Shown here in pieces: positions 54,444 to 63,828 of a stretch of 64,000 bases of DNA. The position numbers were made by a program, and so were the translations under genes. Positions within the stretch are counted from its first letter, which is position 1. Each line of letters starts with the position of its first letter. Source of the stretch: Acinetobacter gyllenbergii CIP 110306 = MTCC 11365. Lineage in GTDB: Bacteria > Pseudomonadota > Gammaproteobacteria > Pseudomonadales > Moraxellaceae. The stretch is from NCBI RefSeq assembly GCF_000413855.1, contig NZ_ATGG01000011.1:124001-188000 (forward strand), given 5' to 3'. Under the pieces are notes generated by a model that was not told where the DNA came from, did no database searches, and saw only the letters and a program-made list of their open reading frames with translations.

Positions 54444-55187
54444 ATGACACCTTTTTGGATTGCCTTGCAGTTTTTGACTGTTTTACCCATTGAACTCAAA
54501 ACGATGCCAAGCGCAAAGCAGAATGCTCAGGCCATGCTGTTTTATCCTTTGGTGGGTGTATTACTTGGGTTGATTTTGTTTGCATCTGCCATGTTATTGG
54601 CAAAGCTTCCGATCATCTTGAGTGCAGTGCTGATTCTCGTACTCTGGATTTGGCTGACAGGTGGATTACATCTGGATGGTTTAGCGGATACAGCCGACGC
54701 ATGGGTCGGTGGATTTGGTGATCCTGAACGAACCTTGAAAATCATGAAAGACCCTGCATGTGGTCCAATCGGGGTGCTGAGTTTAGTTGCCGTCTGCTTG
54801 CTGAAATTTGTGGCTCTATACGTTTTGCTTGAACAACAAATGGCTGTTTTTTTAATCGTCTTGCCTATGCTTGGGCGCAGTGTGCCGCTGTTTTTATTCC
54901 TCACAACACCTTATGTACGTGCTCAAGGCTTGGGCCGTTCTATGACAGATTTTATGCCTAAAAAACAACTTTGGATGGTTTTTGTCATTACAATCGCATT
55001 TCTTTGTATGTTTAAATGGCTTGGGTTAATTGCTTTACTGGTTTTTTTAGTGATGCTTTTTTATATGCGATCATTGTTTATTAAACGAATCGGCGGGATT
55101 ACTGGGGATACTATAGGCGCTGCAATTGAGCTGGCTGAAACTGGTGTGATTCTCAGTTTTGTGATTGCTTCATTCTATGTGATTTAA
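54444..55187 (+). CDS. cobS: adenosylcobinamide-GDP ribazoletransferase (cobalamin synthase) CobS
   Basis: 247 residues from ATG 54444 (GAGAGG upstream); an earlier in-frame start at 54378 is less likely. Integral membrane enzyme joining adenosylcobinamide-GDP and alpha-ribazole (phosphate). Family motifs: GGLHLDGLADTADA, DPACGPIGVLS and GGITGDTIGA between several transmembrane helices. Confidence 0.94.
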   Translation: MTPFWIALQFLTVLPIELKTMPSAKQNAQAMLFYPLVGVLLGLILFASAMLLAKLPIILSAVLILVLWIWLTGGLHLDGLADTADAWVGGFGDPERTLKIMKDPACGPIGVLSLVAVCLLKFVALYVLLEQQMAVFLIVLPMLGRSVPLFLFLTTPYVRAQGLGRSMTDFMPKKQLWMVFVITIAFLCMFKWLGLIALLVFLVMLFYMRSLFIKRIGGITGDTIGAAIELAETGVILSFVIASFYVI

Positions 55188-55209
55188 AAAATTGAATGCT
55201 TGGATTGTC

Positions 55210-55241
55210 GTGATCCTCCTGCAAACAGAAGGATCACTTTG
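55210..55241. terminator. stem-loop between convergent cobS and PepSY gene
   Basis: GTGATCCT and AGGATCAC pair around a 12-base loop, followed by TTTGAT. Short T-run; terminator function is likely from position. Confidence 0.5.
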
Positions 55242-55245
55242 ATGA

Positions 55246-56709
55246 TTAGCGTTTGCCCAATTGAACCCAGAAACCTAGCACAGCGAGTAAAGCAACCAAC
55301 CCGGCAATCGTACCTAGGATGATATCCCGAAGCGTTTTATCTATTGGCAACCATGTCCATTTATGTAGATAAGCAAAACTAAATCCTTCTAAAGCATCTT
55401 GTTGCGTCACCTGAGCTGCAATTACGCCACTGCTCGGCTCAATATACAGTCTGAGTTGATTCTCTAACTGCGTTTCAACCTTAATCACGGGCAGACGCTT
55501 GTTGATAAACCCATATTCGCCTCCAAAACTTGTCACCCATGCGGCCTGTTGAACTTGTTCAGGTTGTAATCCTAAATAACTTGCAGCCAATTGTTTACTT
55601 TGTTTAAGAATATCAATCAGTTCACCATTACCAGCATCTACAAACTGAATCGCGGGAACTACTGTTTTAGTCGTGTGATGATCATGCTGCTTCGTTGCCG
55701 CCGTCATGCTGCCTTGTAATGGCTCTCGTCCGATGGCTTGAATCATCCAAGCTGCACGGCTATGTGTTTCTCTAAAGGATGTGGGAACAAGATCCAGCCG
55801 TTGAATAGGCTGTTGAGTGATGTGTTGCCATACTTCTGTAGTTAAATCAGCCGTATGGAAAACAGGTTGAATATTTTTAATATCGGGCTTTTTTTGCCAA
55901 ATATGATAGAAACCACTAAGCACCCAAAGCAGAATAAAGACGCTTAAACTGATGCCTAAATAGCGATGCAGAAAGCGTATTGGTTTTTGCCCTAGACGAT
56001 GATTGCGCCGATTGTGAATGTTAAAGAATAAGCTTATCCCCATAAAAATCATGCAGAGTATGCCAATCAAAGCCAGTTGCATAAGAACAGTTTGGCCTAT
56101 CCAAGCTTGATCACCCCACGTCCAGGTATGACCTAAGCGGAAGATTTTTGCCATCCACATCTTTTGATCATTGGAGAGTGTAGCCAATCGGGCTTGTGAA
56201 GGATCAACATAGGCACGTAAACCATTTTGAAAATCAACCCGCCAAACAGGCAGCAAACGATTGACACTCGGATAATCATCACTGAATGTGGTGATGATTT
56301 GACTGGATACAATGTCCTGTTGCGATAAGCCTGTATACCAAAGTGCTAAACGTTGGGCATCAAATTGCTCCGCATTGGCCAGCAATTGACCAGTCTGACT
56401 ATCATAGTATTCAGCAATCTTTTGATTGGGCTGTAATATGCGATAGGCAATCCGCTGAGTATTTAATTCAATTACCTGTAAGGCCGAAAATTGCGCGATT
56501 TGATGTTGTTTCAGAACATCCGTTGCTGCTAAGGCATGTGTTAAATCCAGTTGTTGAGATGGTGGCATTCGTTTTACAGGCTGGGGTTGTGTTGCACTCA
56601 TGATTGGATGCAACACACCTGTTAAAGACCAAAGTAAAACGAGAACGCCCAACACCATCCCAAAACTACGGTGTAAAGACAGTAGTTTTTTCAGTTGTTT
56701 GGCATTCAT
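55246..56709 (-). CDS. PepSY-domain inner-membrane protein
   Basis: 487 residues, four transmembrane segments (about 12-34, 212-235, 252-274 and 458-482). LHRSFG and LHRYLG supply conserved His at the starts of helices 1 and 3. Two large periplasmic parts hold PepSY-like segments (AYVDPSQARLATL, LYIEPSSGVIAA). PepSY-TM proteins are often paired with TonB receptors and may reduce ferric or cupric complexes. It lies three bases after the receptor gene, in one operon. Confidence 0.85.
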   Translation of the reverse strand: MNAKQLKKLLSLHRSFGMVLGVLVLLWSLTGVLHPIMSATQPQPVKRMPPSQQLDLTHALAATDVLKQHQIAQFSALQVIELNTQRIAYRILQPNQKIAEYYDSQTGQLLANAEQFDAQRLALWYTGLSQQDIVSSQIITTFSDDYPSVNRLLPVWRVDFQNGLRAYVDPSQARLATLSNDQKMWMAKIFRLGHTWTWGDQAWIGQTVLMQLALIGILCMIFMGISLFFNIHNRRNHRLGQKPIRFLHRYLGISLSVFILLWVLSGFYHIWQKKPDIKNIQPVFHTADLTTEVWQHITQQPIQRLDLVPTSFRETHSRAAWMIQAIGREPLQGSMTAATKQHDHHTTKTVVPAIQFVDAGNGELIDILKQSKQLAASYLGLQPEQVQQAAWVTSFGGEYGFINKRLPVIKVETQLENQLRLYIEPSSGVIAAQVTQQDALEGFSFAYLHKWTWLPIDKTLRDIILGTIAGLVALLAVLGFWVQLGKR

Positions 56710-56712
56710 TGC

Positions 56713-58824
56713 TTATTTCCCAAAATGGTAACGTAAACCTAATAAATAGGTTCGTGGTGCAGCGGGGGTATAACTGACTTGGTTATTACTAAATGAGGTA
56801 CTTTCTGCATAATGCTGATCTGTGGCATTCAGGATTTGCCCATAGATTTCATAAGCATTTTTACGGTAGTTGGCACGTAGATTCAGCAAAGTATGGCCAT
56901 CATACTTTTCCGTATTGGCATCGTTAATCCAGTAAGAACCGACATAAACCGCTTCTGCAGAAAGTAATAGCTCAGGTAATGGCTTGATTTGATATTCAAG
57001 CGTACCAAATGTTTTAGGCGCACTTGGCATGGTGTTGCCGCTATAATCTAAAACACTCGAAGGTTGAAACTGCTGATATTCATGTTTGGCCACACTGCCT
57101 GAGAGTTTTAAGCGCTGATCATATAAATCACTGAGTTTCCATGTTCCCCCAATTTCAATTCCCTGATGTAAGGTTTTGCCTGCATTGCGTGGCTCGCGTG
57201 TGTTATCTGGCTTGGTATAGCTCATCACTTCATCTTCGCCTTCTAAGCGATATAGGGTGATTTCACCGTCTAAGCGATCATCGAATAATTTAAAACGCAG
57301 ACCTGCATCGATATTATTAAATGTGGCTTCTTTCAAGTCAGGTGTCACCAAATTTGCACCGTATAAACTGCTGACTTCTGGCGGTACAAAACCCTGTGAC
57401 CAATTACTATAAAGATCAATTGCTGGCGTGATGTTCCAGACAAAACCGACTTGAGGACTGGCTTTATGAAAATCACGTTTTTCATTCGGTGCGCCTGTGG
57501 TTTTTGATGGGGTTAATTTGTTTTCATAGTCATAACTAATCCAGTCATAACGTGCACCACCGACTAAATTTAAAGTCGGTAACACTTGCCAATTGGCTTG
57601 TGCATAGACGGCTTGGTTATTGACGTCTACATTAAAGTCGCGTAAGCGCTGGCGTTGTTGATAACCGGTATAGACCAAAGTATTCGGGTCTCGGAACACC
57701 TGAATATCATTGGTTCTGGCTTGGTTAGGAGAATGGTCAGCCATTGCCCCGACAATCAGTTTGACCTGATCAAATGTAGCAGAATGCTGCGCATTTAAAC
57801 CATAGGACTGAAAGGCGTTATAGGTGGTTTGTCCGCTATAAGTGCCAGTCGGTGTGCCATTTTTAACATCGGTGCGGATGTTATAACTTGGGTTTTGCTC
57901 GGTGGTATTGTTACGATAATACAAGGTAACTTGGCTTTGTTGCTGATCATTCCATTGATGGCTAATTTGAGAAGAAAGCCGTGTGGCATCAACTTCACGA
58001 TAGGTAAAGGTTTGGTAGCTGTATCCAGGACGTTTGCGATAATCGTCCAGATTTAAGCTACCGGTCATATCTGCCTTTAAATGGTTATAACTGACAATAT
58101 TTTTAATTTGTGTGGCATCAGAGATGCGCCAGTCGTGTCTGAGCGTCACACTCTGTTTATTGCTTTCAGCATGGTCTTGCCAGCTATCACCACGATCACT
58201 GGCATAGGCCGAAAGCCTTAAACCGTGCTCACCAAATTCGCTATCAAAGGTATTTGAAGCGCCGACATCGATACGGCGATATCCCTCAGAACTGGCACTG
58301 ATGCCCAGATCGGCTGTTGCTGTCGCACTTGGTGCTTTGGTCAGAAAATTAATGGTTCCACCAATCGCATTGCTGCCATATAAGCTACTGGCAGGGCCGC
58401 GTAAAATTTCGATGCTATCAATACCCGCTAGATTCACTTCATATAAGGCATTGTGGTTAAATACACCCACGGGACGAATTGAAATCCCATCTTCTAAATA
58501 TTGATAAACGGCAGCTGTGGTCATCGGTTGGCGAATCGACATCATATGCTGTTCATTACCCAAATCATTCATCAGTACGCCCGGTGTTTGATTGATGATT
58601 TGTCCTATAAAAGTTGCATGTTTATCTTCAATGTCCTTGCTGTTAATTTTACTGATTGCAGCAGGGGTATTATTAATCGATTCACCTTCACGACTCGCGG
58701 TCACAACGATGGTGGCTAAGGTTTTAGTCGCATCAGAAGGTACAGTTTCTGAAAAAACAACAGAGCTATAGCCAACAGACAGGCACGCAGCCGTGAGTAC
58801 AGACAAACGGAATGGAGTATTCAT
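56713..58824 (-). CDS. TonB-dependent outer-membrane receptor (metal or metal-complex)
   Basis: 703 residues from ATG 58824; a frame to 58869 adds only upstream codons. Signal peptide ends near FSE. TonB box-like TIVVTASREG, plug with EILRGPASSLYGSNAIGG, and a barrel ending in YLLGLRYHFGK. It is not close to the two IutA-like receptors in this window. Operon with a His-rich DUF2946-like protein upstream and a PepSY protein downstream suggests uptake of copper, iron or a small chelate. Substrate unproven. Confidence 0.85.
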   Translation of the reverse strand: MNTPFRLSVLTAACLSVGYSSVVFSETVPSDATKTLATIVVTASREGESINNTPAAISKINSKDIEDKHATFIGQIINQTPGVLMNDLGNEQHMMSIRQPMTTAAVYQYLEDGISIRPVGVFNHNALYEVNLAGIDSIEILRGPASSLYGSNAIGGTINFLTKAPSATATADLGISASSEGYRRIDVGASNTFDSEFGEHGLRLSAYASDRGDSWQDHAESNKQSVTLRHDWRISDATQIKNIVSYNHLKADMTGSLNLDDYRKRPGYSYQTFTYREVDATRLSSQISHQWNDQQQSQVTLYYRNNTTEQNPSYNIRTDVKNGTPTGTYSGQTTYNAFQSYGLNAQHSATFDQVKLIVGAMADHSPNQARTNDIQVFRDPNTLVYTGYQQRQRLRDFNVDVNNQAVYAQANWQVLPTLNLVGGARYDWISYDYENKLTPSKTTGAPNEKRDFHKASPQVGFVWNITPAIDLYSNWSQGFVPPEVSSLYGANLVTPDLKEATFNNIDAGLRFKLFDDRLDGEITLYRLEGEDEVMSYTKPDNTREPRNAGKTLHQGIEIGGTWKLSDLYDQRLKLSGSVAKHEYQQFQPSSVLDYSGNTMPSAPKTFGTLEYQIKPLPELLLSAEAVYVGSYWINDANTEKYDGHTLLNLRANYRKNAYEIYGQILNATDQHYAESTSFSNNQVSYTPAAPRTYLLGLRYHFGK

Positions 58825-58897
58825 TTTGAACTCTATAAAAAGCAATAAACGAGAACGCACCGCCGTCATTTACGGGGTACGAAGTAAAATTTGCGTT

Positions 58898-59401
58898 TTA
58901 TAAAGCGAGTGGCGGGGCTTGTTTGATTGGAAAAATATAGAAGATACGGGCGATGTGCAGATCTTCTGTCCACGTATGGCACAGGCAGCGAACGCGACTG
59001 AACCAAGCCAGTAGAAATATAATAATGAATGCAATCAGCGGCACGATCGCAGCGGCATCTAAACCATGTGAGCAGAGAGGGCAATGCTTCATGATTTGGC
59101 TAGCCAGCGCATATACCTGTTGTGCATATTCACTGAGCTGGGCATGTTTGGCATGCTGTAACTGCGGTCCGTGATGCATGTCATGCATGCTGTGTTGATG
59201 ATGACTCGAATGCATCTGTGACATCAACGATGCATTTTGAATTTCAGTGACTTGGCAATGGCTTGGCATTGCATAAAGTGCAGGTACGACGCCTGTATGG
59301 ACCATTGTTGGTAAGAAGATATGCCAGAGTAAACAAAGCAAAGTTATCGCGCCGAAACTGGCACGCCACTTAAGCAAATGTTGACGAAAACTGGACTTCA
59401 T
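58898..59401 (-). CDS. DUF2946-like membrane protein with His-rich segment
   Basis: 167 residues from ATG 59401. One N-terminal membrane segment (about 15-35), a Met/His-rich periplasmic stretch (MHSSHHQHSMHDMHH near 66-80), the CPLC motif (HCPLCSHGLDAA), then a second membrane segment and a basic/aromatic tail. CPLC-type motifs followed by a helix are typical of DUF2946 proteins, found beside metal-related TonB receptors. Probably binds metal; first gene of the three-gene leftward operon. Confidence 0.72.
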   Translation of the reverse strand: MKSSFRQHLLKWRASFGAITLLCLLWHIFLPTMVHTGVVPALYAMPSHCQVTEIQNASLMSQMHSSHHQHSMHDMHHGPQLQHAKHAQLSEYAQQVYALASQIMKHCPLCSHGLDAAAIVPLIAFIIIFLLAWFSRVRCLCHTWTEDLHIARIFYIFPIKQAPPLAL

Positions 59402-59520
59402 ATCAGCGATACGTCGTAGGAGAAATGTGGCAGCAGTATAATCAAAAAATGACTTATAGATCAAAGCAAAATTGAGGTATTCTGAGACTGCTGAATTCAA
59501 TATTTTATAGGCAGATCAGC

Positions 59521-60339
59521 GTGTCAAAAATAGCAAATCAGTCCGATTGGATTGTGCGGGCTTCTGATAGTGAGCGCTTGGAAAGAATAGAAGCTTTCTT
59601 TTCTGATCATGCATATGAACCACACCAACATGATACCTTTGCGATTGGTCGTACCTTGTCTGGTGTACAAAGCTTTCATTATCGTGGTGAAGTCCGACAT
59701 AGTCAGCATGGCATGACCATGGTGTTACATCCAGATGAAAAGCATGATGGCAGTGCGGGAACTCAAGAAGGCTTTCACTACCGAATGATGTACGTTGAAC
59801 CTGCATTGATTCAAAAGATCATGAAAGGCAAACCGCTGCCTTTTTTCAAACATGGGCTGAGTGATGATCCACGGCTTTATCGTGTTACCCATACACTTTT
59901 GCAAAACATGCAGGATCCATTGGATCTTTTAGAAGAAGAAGATGCGTTGTATGACTTGGCAACAACTTTGTATGAAGTTGCAGGTCAGTCATCACGCGCG
60001 CGGCAACGCTATGATTATATTGCAGCAGAGCGAGCCAGAGAGTTTATTCACGCTTCGCTGGATCAGAACATCAGTTTGGATGATTTAGAACAGAATATAC
60101 AGCGTGATCGTTGGAGTCTTTCTCGTGATTTTAGACTGCTATTCGGCACCAGTCCGCATCGTTATATGACCATGCGTCGGCTAGATATCGTGAAAAGATG
60201 TCTGATGTACGGAGAGTCGCTGACGCAGGCTGCCATCATTGCTGGTTTTTTTGATCAGAGCCATATGACTCGGCATTTTACCAAAGCTTTTGGGATTACC
60301 CCAGCAAGATGGAAACAGATTTATACACGTCAGAAATAA
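59521..60339 (+). CDS. AraC-family transcriptional regulator
   Basis: 272 residues from GTG 59521. N-terminal cupin-type AraC_binding domain (HQHDTFAIGRTLSG, HPDEKHDG) and a C-terminal double helix-turn-helix with GFFDQSHMTRHFTKAFGITPARW. The type is common beside LysE-family exporters, and a LysE gene is convergent 24 bases away. It is also divergent from the DUF2946-receptor-PepSY operon, so either may be its target. Confidence 0.88.
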   Translation: MSKIANQSDWIVRASDSERLERIEAFFSDHAYEPHQHDTFAIGRTLSGVQSFHYRGEVRHSQHGMTMVLHPDEKHDGSAGTQEGFHYRMMYVEPALIQKIMKGKPLPFFKHGLSDDPRLYRVTHTLLQNMQDPLDLLEEEDALYDLATTLYEVAGQSSRARQRYDYIAAERAREFIHASLDQNISLDDLEQNIQRDRWSLSRDFRLLFGTSPHRYMTMRRLDIVKRCLMYGESLTQAAIIAGFFDQSHMTRHFTKAFGITPARWKQIYTRQK

Positions 60340-60363
60340 GCTGTGTTTGCAACTAAAAAAGCT

Positions 60364-60966
60364 CTAAATAAGATGCATACCTTTTAAGAAATCACTCAAC
60401 ATAAATAGACCTGAAATAATTAGGAAGATACCCAGTATTTTATTTAGATGATTGAGCCAAATTGGATTACTCAATTTTTTGCCAATTACTGATCCAGCAA
60501 ATGAATAAAGCAACGGAGCACCCGCTGCACCAAGAGAAATGAGTAGTGAAACAATGAGAATCAGGCCACCTGTGATATGTGCAGCAGGGTACATAATGGT
60601 GGTCACAGGTAAAATCACTAAAATCGCTTTAGGATTCAGACTTTGAATCCAGAAACCATTCCAAAAATTGAGGCTTTTGTGTTGGGTTTGATCTGTTTTT
60701 AACTCAGTATGTGCCGTCATCATTTTATAGGCTAAATAGAATGTATAGATTGCCCCAATCAAGGCAATCAAATGCAAATACGCATGGGGAATTAATGCTG
60801 CACCGGCATAACCAAATACAACAAATAGCATCAGCATGGAACAACCCACACCAGCAAAAAAGCCCAATGTTCGGGAGAACTGTCCTGTTAGCCCAGCATT
60901 TAACCCCATAAAGTTCACAGGACCAGGGCTGTACATCACACTTAAGGTATAAAGAAAAATTTCCAT
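60364..60966 (-). CDS. LysE/RhtB-family amino-acid exporter
   Basis: 200 residues from ATG 60966 (TTG 60972 in frame). About six transmembrane helices. The signature near the N terminus, MYSPGPVNFMGLNAGL, and the later WIQSLNPKAIL fit the family. Substrate unknown. Pairing with an AraC regulator next door is typical of such exporters. Confidence 0.87.
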   Translation of the reverse strand: MEIFLYTLSVMYSPGPVNFMGLNAGLTGQFSRTLGFFAGVGCSMLMLFVVFGYAGAALIPHAYLHLIALIGAIYTFYLAYKMMTAHTELKTDQTQHKSLNFWNGFWIQSLNPKAILVILPVTTIMYPAAHITGGLILIVSLLISLGAAGAPLLYSFAGSVIGKKLSNPIWLNHLNKILGIFLIISGLFMLSDFLKGMHLI

Positions 60967-61064
60967 GACCAACCTAAATGAATCAATAGCAAAGGATGAT
61001 CAAAATAGGGCAAAGTGCCATGCGCTGTATTGTACGTTTGTGCAAGTTAGCTGAATTGATGAAC

Positions 61065-61096
61065 AAAAAAACAGGCTCATAAGGGCCTGTTTTTTT
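61065..61096. terminator. rho-independent terminator downstream of the DAHP synthase gene
   Basis: ACAGGC pairs with GCCTGT around a short loop, flanked by A- and T-runs on both sides. It ends the leftward DAHP synthase transcript, whose stop is at 61109. Confidence 0.78.
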
Positions 61097-61108
61097 GTGA
61101 AGATCGAA

Positions 61109-62200
61109 TTAACGTGTTGGTAAGACGTCTTTCAATGCTTCATGCATTTCGAGTAATGCTTTTTCTGTGGTTTCCCAATCAATACAGCCATCCGTCACTG
61201 ACTTGCCGTATTCAAGATCACACAGATTTTCAGGAATGTCCTGACGACCACCTTTTAAGTGACTCTCCACCATGATTCCAACAATTGATTTGTTACCATC
61301 AAGGATTTGTTCCGTGATGTTTTTCAAAACCAAAGGTTGTAAGTACGGGTCTTTGTTTGAGTTGGCATGGCTAGTATCAATCATGATCTTGTTGCTGACT
61401 TTAGCTTTTGCCAAAGCGGCTTCCGCCTCGGCAACTGAAGTTGCATCATAGTTTGGCTTGCCATTACCGCCACGCAATACCACGTGTGCATAAGGGTTGC
61501 CTTTGGTATTGATAATCGCAACTTGACCATTTTCATTCAGGCCCAAGAAGCTGTGACCATGTTTAACAGATTGCATCGCATTGGTCGCAACGGTTAAGCC
61601 ACCATCGGTACCGTTTTTGAAGCCAACAGGAGAGGATAAGCCTGAAGACATTTCACGGTGAGTTTGGCTTTCAGTGGTACGTGCACCAATTGCTGACCAT
61701 GAAATCAAGTCTTGATAGTATTGTGGTGAGTTTGGATCAAGTGCTTCAGTCGCACATGGCAAACCTTTTTCATTCAGATCAATTAATAATCCACGACCGA
61801 TATGCAAACCTTTTTCAATATTGAAAGAGTCGTTCATATCTGGATCGTTGATTAAACCTTTCCAACCAACTGTGGTACGTGGTTTTTCAAAATAAACACG
61901 CATTACTAGATATAAAGTGTCTTTTACTTTTTCGCTGAGCACTTTCAGGCGGTCAGCATATTCATGTGCAGCTTTAGGATCGTGAATCGAACAAGGGCCA
62001 ATGACCACAAACAAGCGTTTGTCGTTGCCATCTAAAATGTTGCGTACAGTTGCACGTCCTTGTAACACAGTTTGAGAAGCAGCATCAGATAAAGGGAGGT
62101 CAGCTTTCAGTTCTGCTGGGGTAATCAAAGTTTGAATGCTTTTAATATTAACGTCGTCGATATCTGGCTGAGAAACTGGATTTGACTGTAGAGTATTCAT
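61109..62200 (-). CDS. 3-deoxy-7-phosphoheptulonate (DAHP) synthase, AroG/AroF/AroH type
   Basis: First step of the shikimate pathway, joining PEP and erythrose-4-phosphate. 363 residues from ATG 62200; GTG 62209 is also in frame. Class I-alpha features: FVVIGPCSIHDP, MRVYFEKPRTTVGWKG, ESQTHREMSSGLSSPVGFKN, DTSHANSNKD (metal ligand region) and MVESHLKGGRQD. Which amino acid inhibits it cannot be told from the sequence, so no symbol is given. Single gene. Confidence 0.93.
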   Translation of the reverse strand: MNTLQSNPVSQPDIDDVNIKSIQTLITPAELKADLPLSDAASQTVLQGRATVRNILDGNDKRLFVVIGPCSIHDPKAAHEYADRLKVLSEKVKDTLYLVMRVYFEKPRTTVGWKGLINDPDMNDSFNIEKGLHIGRGLLIDLNEKGLPCATEALDPNSPQYYQDLISWSAIGARTTESQTHREMSSGLSSPVGFKNGTDGGLTVATNAMQSVKHGHSFLGLNENGQVAIINTKGNPYAHVVLRGGNGKPNYDATSVAEAEAALAKAKVSNKIMIDTSHANSNKDPYLQPLVLKNITEQILDGNKSIVGIMVESHLKGGRQDIPENLCDLEYGKSVTDGCIDWETTEKALLEMHEALKDVLPTR

Positions 62201-62318
62201 TGCTGTCACAAATTCAATCGAAAGAAAAGGTTATTTTGTCTACGAATATAGCATGAAATGCCGATTGATTAACTAGCGAAAAGCATAATTTATGTAGAAA
62301 TAATCGGCATTACAACGC

Positions 62319-63206
62319 TTAAACAGTTGTTGTTACATGCTTTGTTTGCTGAATCACAACAGCTTGGTGTGTTTCAACTGGCTTTGGTTTCGCCTTAATT
62401 GGGTTCACCATAAAGTTCACACCCAAGGCAAATAGGGTAATGCCTAGAATTTTACGGATTAGTCGTTCTGGCATACGTGAGCTGATGAGTGTACCGACAA
62501 TAATGGCTGGAATTGAACCCACCAATAACCACATTAACAGGGTAAAATCGACATTACCTGAAGACATATGGCTTAGGCCAGCAACCGCTGTCAGTAATAC
62601 CGCATGTACTACATCTGAGCCAATGATACGGATCATAGGAAGGTTTGGGAACATAAGCACTAAGGCCATGATACCGAAAGCACCTGCACCCACAGAAGAT
62701 AAGGTCACAAAGATACCAAGCACGATACCCATAATCACAATGTAATGACGCTTGTGTTGCAATGCATGCTGTTCACTTTCCATATCCGCTTGTTCGCGGT
62801 TACGGAATTTGTCAAAGAACTTTTCAATTTGCGTACGGAACACAATCGAAATGCCCGTCAAGGTCAACATAAAGCCCAAGACCATGGTCAATACCGCTTT
62901 ATAATGCGTTGATTGACTGAGATAATGTTCAAGTACCCAAGAGGTTGCGAAAGAGGCTGGAATACTGCCCAAAGACAACCAAAGTACAATTGGCCAGACA
63001 ATATTCAGTTTTTTGGCATGAACCACTGAACCACAGAATTTTGAGATTGAGGCATAAAGTAGATCAGTACCAATGGCAATATGCGGTTCGATCTTAAATA
63101 GGCTAATCAGGATTGGGGTCATCAATGAACCACCACCGACACCTGTGATACCGACACAGAAGCCAACCAATACCCCAGCCATAATAAATTCTATAGGACC
63201 AAACAT
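62319..63206 (-). CDS. TauE/SafE-family membrane permease
   Basis: 295 residues from ATG 63206 (a TTG at 63212 is in frame). About eight transmembrane helices in two repeats. The repeat motif GITGVGGGSLMTPIL near the N terminus is echoed by TLSSVGAGAFGIMALVL in the second half. Family members export sulfite, sulfonates or other small anions. A cytosolic charged loop (DKFRNREQADMESEQHALQHK) and a Lys/Pro-rich tail are visible. No sulfur genes lie nearby. Confidence 0.87.
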   Translation of the reverse strand: MFGPIEFIMAGVLVGFCVGITGVGGGSLMTPILISLFKIEPHIAIGTDLLYASISKFCGSVVHAKKLNIVWPIVLWLSLGSIPASFATSWVLEHYLSQSTHYKAVLTMVLGFMLTLTGISIVFRTQIEKFFDKFRNREQADMESEQHALQHKRHYIVIMGIVLGIFVTLSSVGAGAFGIMALVLMFPNLPMIRIIGSDVVHAVLLTAVAGLSHMSSGNVDFTLLMWLLVGSIPAIIVGTLISSRMPERLIRKILGITLFALGVNFMVNPIKAKPKPVETHQAVVIQQTKHVTTTV

Positions 63207-63423
63207 CGACAATATGCCTAATTATGCAAAAATCAGCATATCTTATGCTTTTTTTAGATAACTCGTTGTGATGAATAATGATTTGCTTATGCAAAAAAAA
63301 GCTAAAGAAAGCCGAGTTTACAGCTTTTTAGATCAATTTTTATTCAGTTTGGCTTGCTTTATGAACGGTGATTGGTTTATTTTGAGATTGATACACGGAT
63401 TGTATGTTTGATTATTTCGCCTT

Positions 63424-63792
63424 ATGTCTATTTTCATTCGAAGCCTCATTTCATTGCTGATTGCTATGTGTTTTATCACCAATAGCTATGCAATGGCTGT
63501 GTCTGAAGTGAGTCAACCTGTTGTAGCGCAAGTCATGAAAAATCATGCTGCAATGTCAGATTGTGGAATGGCTACGATGACGAAGCATGACCCTATGGAC
63601 AGTGGCAAAATAGATACATCGCATTGCCAAAAGAGTCTGTGCTGTGTCGTGGCAACATTTGAAGATAGCCCTCATTCCATCGAACGAAGCATACAATCGT
63701 TTAAAACAGCAAATTCAACTTATCTAGATCAACTGACTTTAGGCATTTATCAGTTACCTTATCGCCCTCCAAATCATGTCCTATTTTTATAA
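63424..63792 (+). CDS. small exported Cys/Met/His protein, possibly metal-related
   Basis: 122 residues. Signal peptide (about 1-23, ending SYA). The mature part has DCGMATMTKHDPMD, then HCQKSLCC, a pattern seen in small periplasmic proteins near copper-resistance genes. I do not recognise a named family. No Shine-Dalgarno is evident. It precedes another Cys-rich exported protein by 36 bases, so they may form the beginning of a metal-homeostasis operon continuing outside the window. Confidence 0.65.
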   Translation: MSIFIRSLISLLIAMCFITNSYAMAVSEVSQPVVAQVMKNHAAMSDCGMATMTKHDPMDSGKIDTSHCQKSLCCVVATFEDSPHSIERSIQSFKTANSTYLDQLTLGIYQLPYRPPNHVLFL

Positions 63793-63828
63793 ATTCAAAT
63801 TTTTTATTTTTATTTCAAGGACATGATT

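Noticed and set aside
63220..63300. Repeated TTATGCAAAAA in the tauE-like upstream region
   Set aside because: Two short copies in AT-rich DNA; no palindrome or spacing that supports a site.
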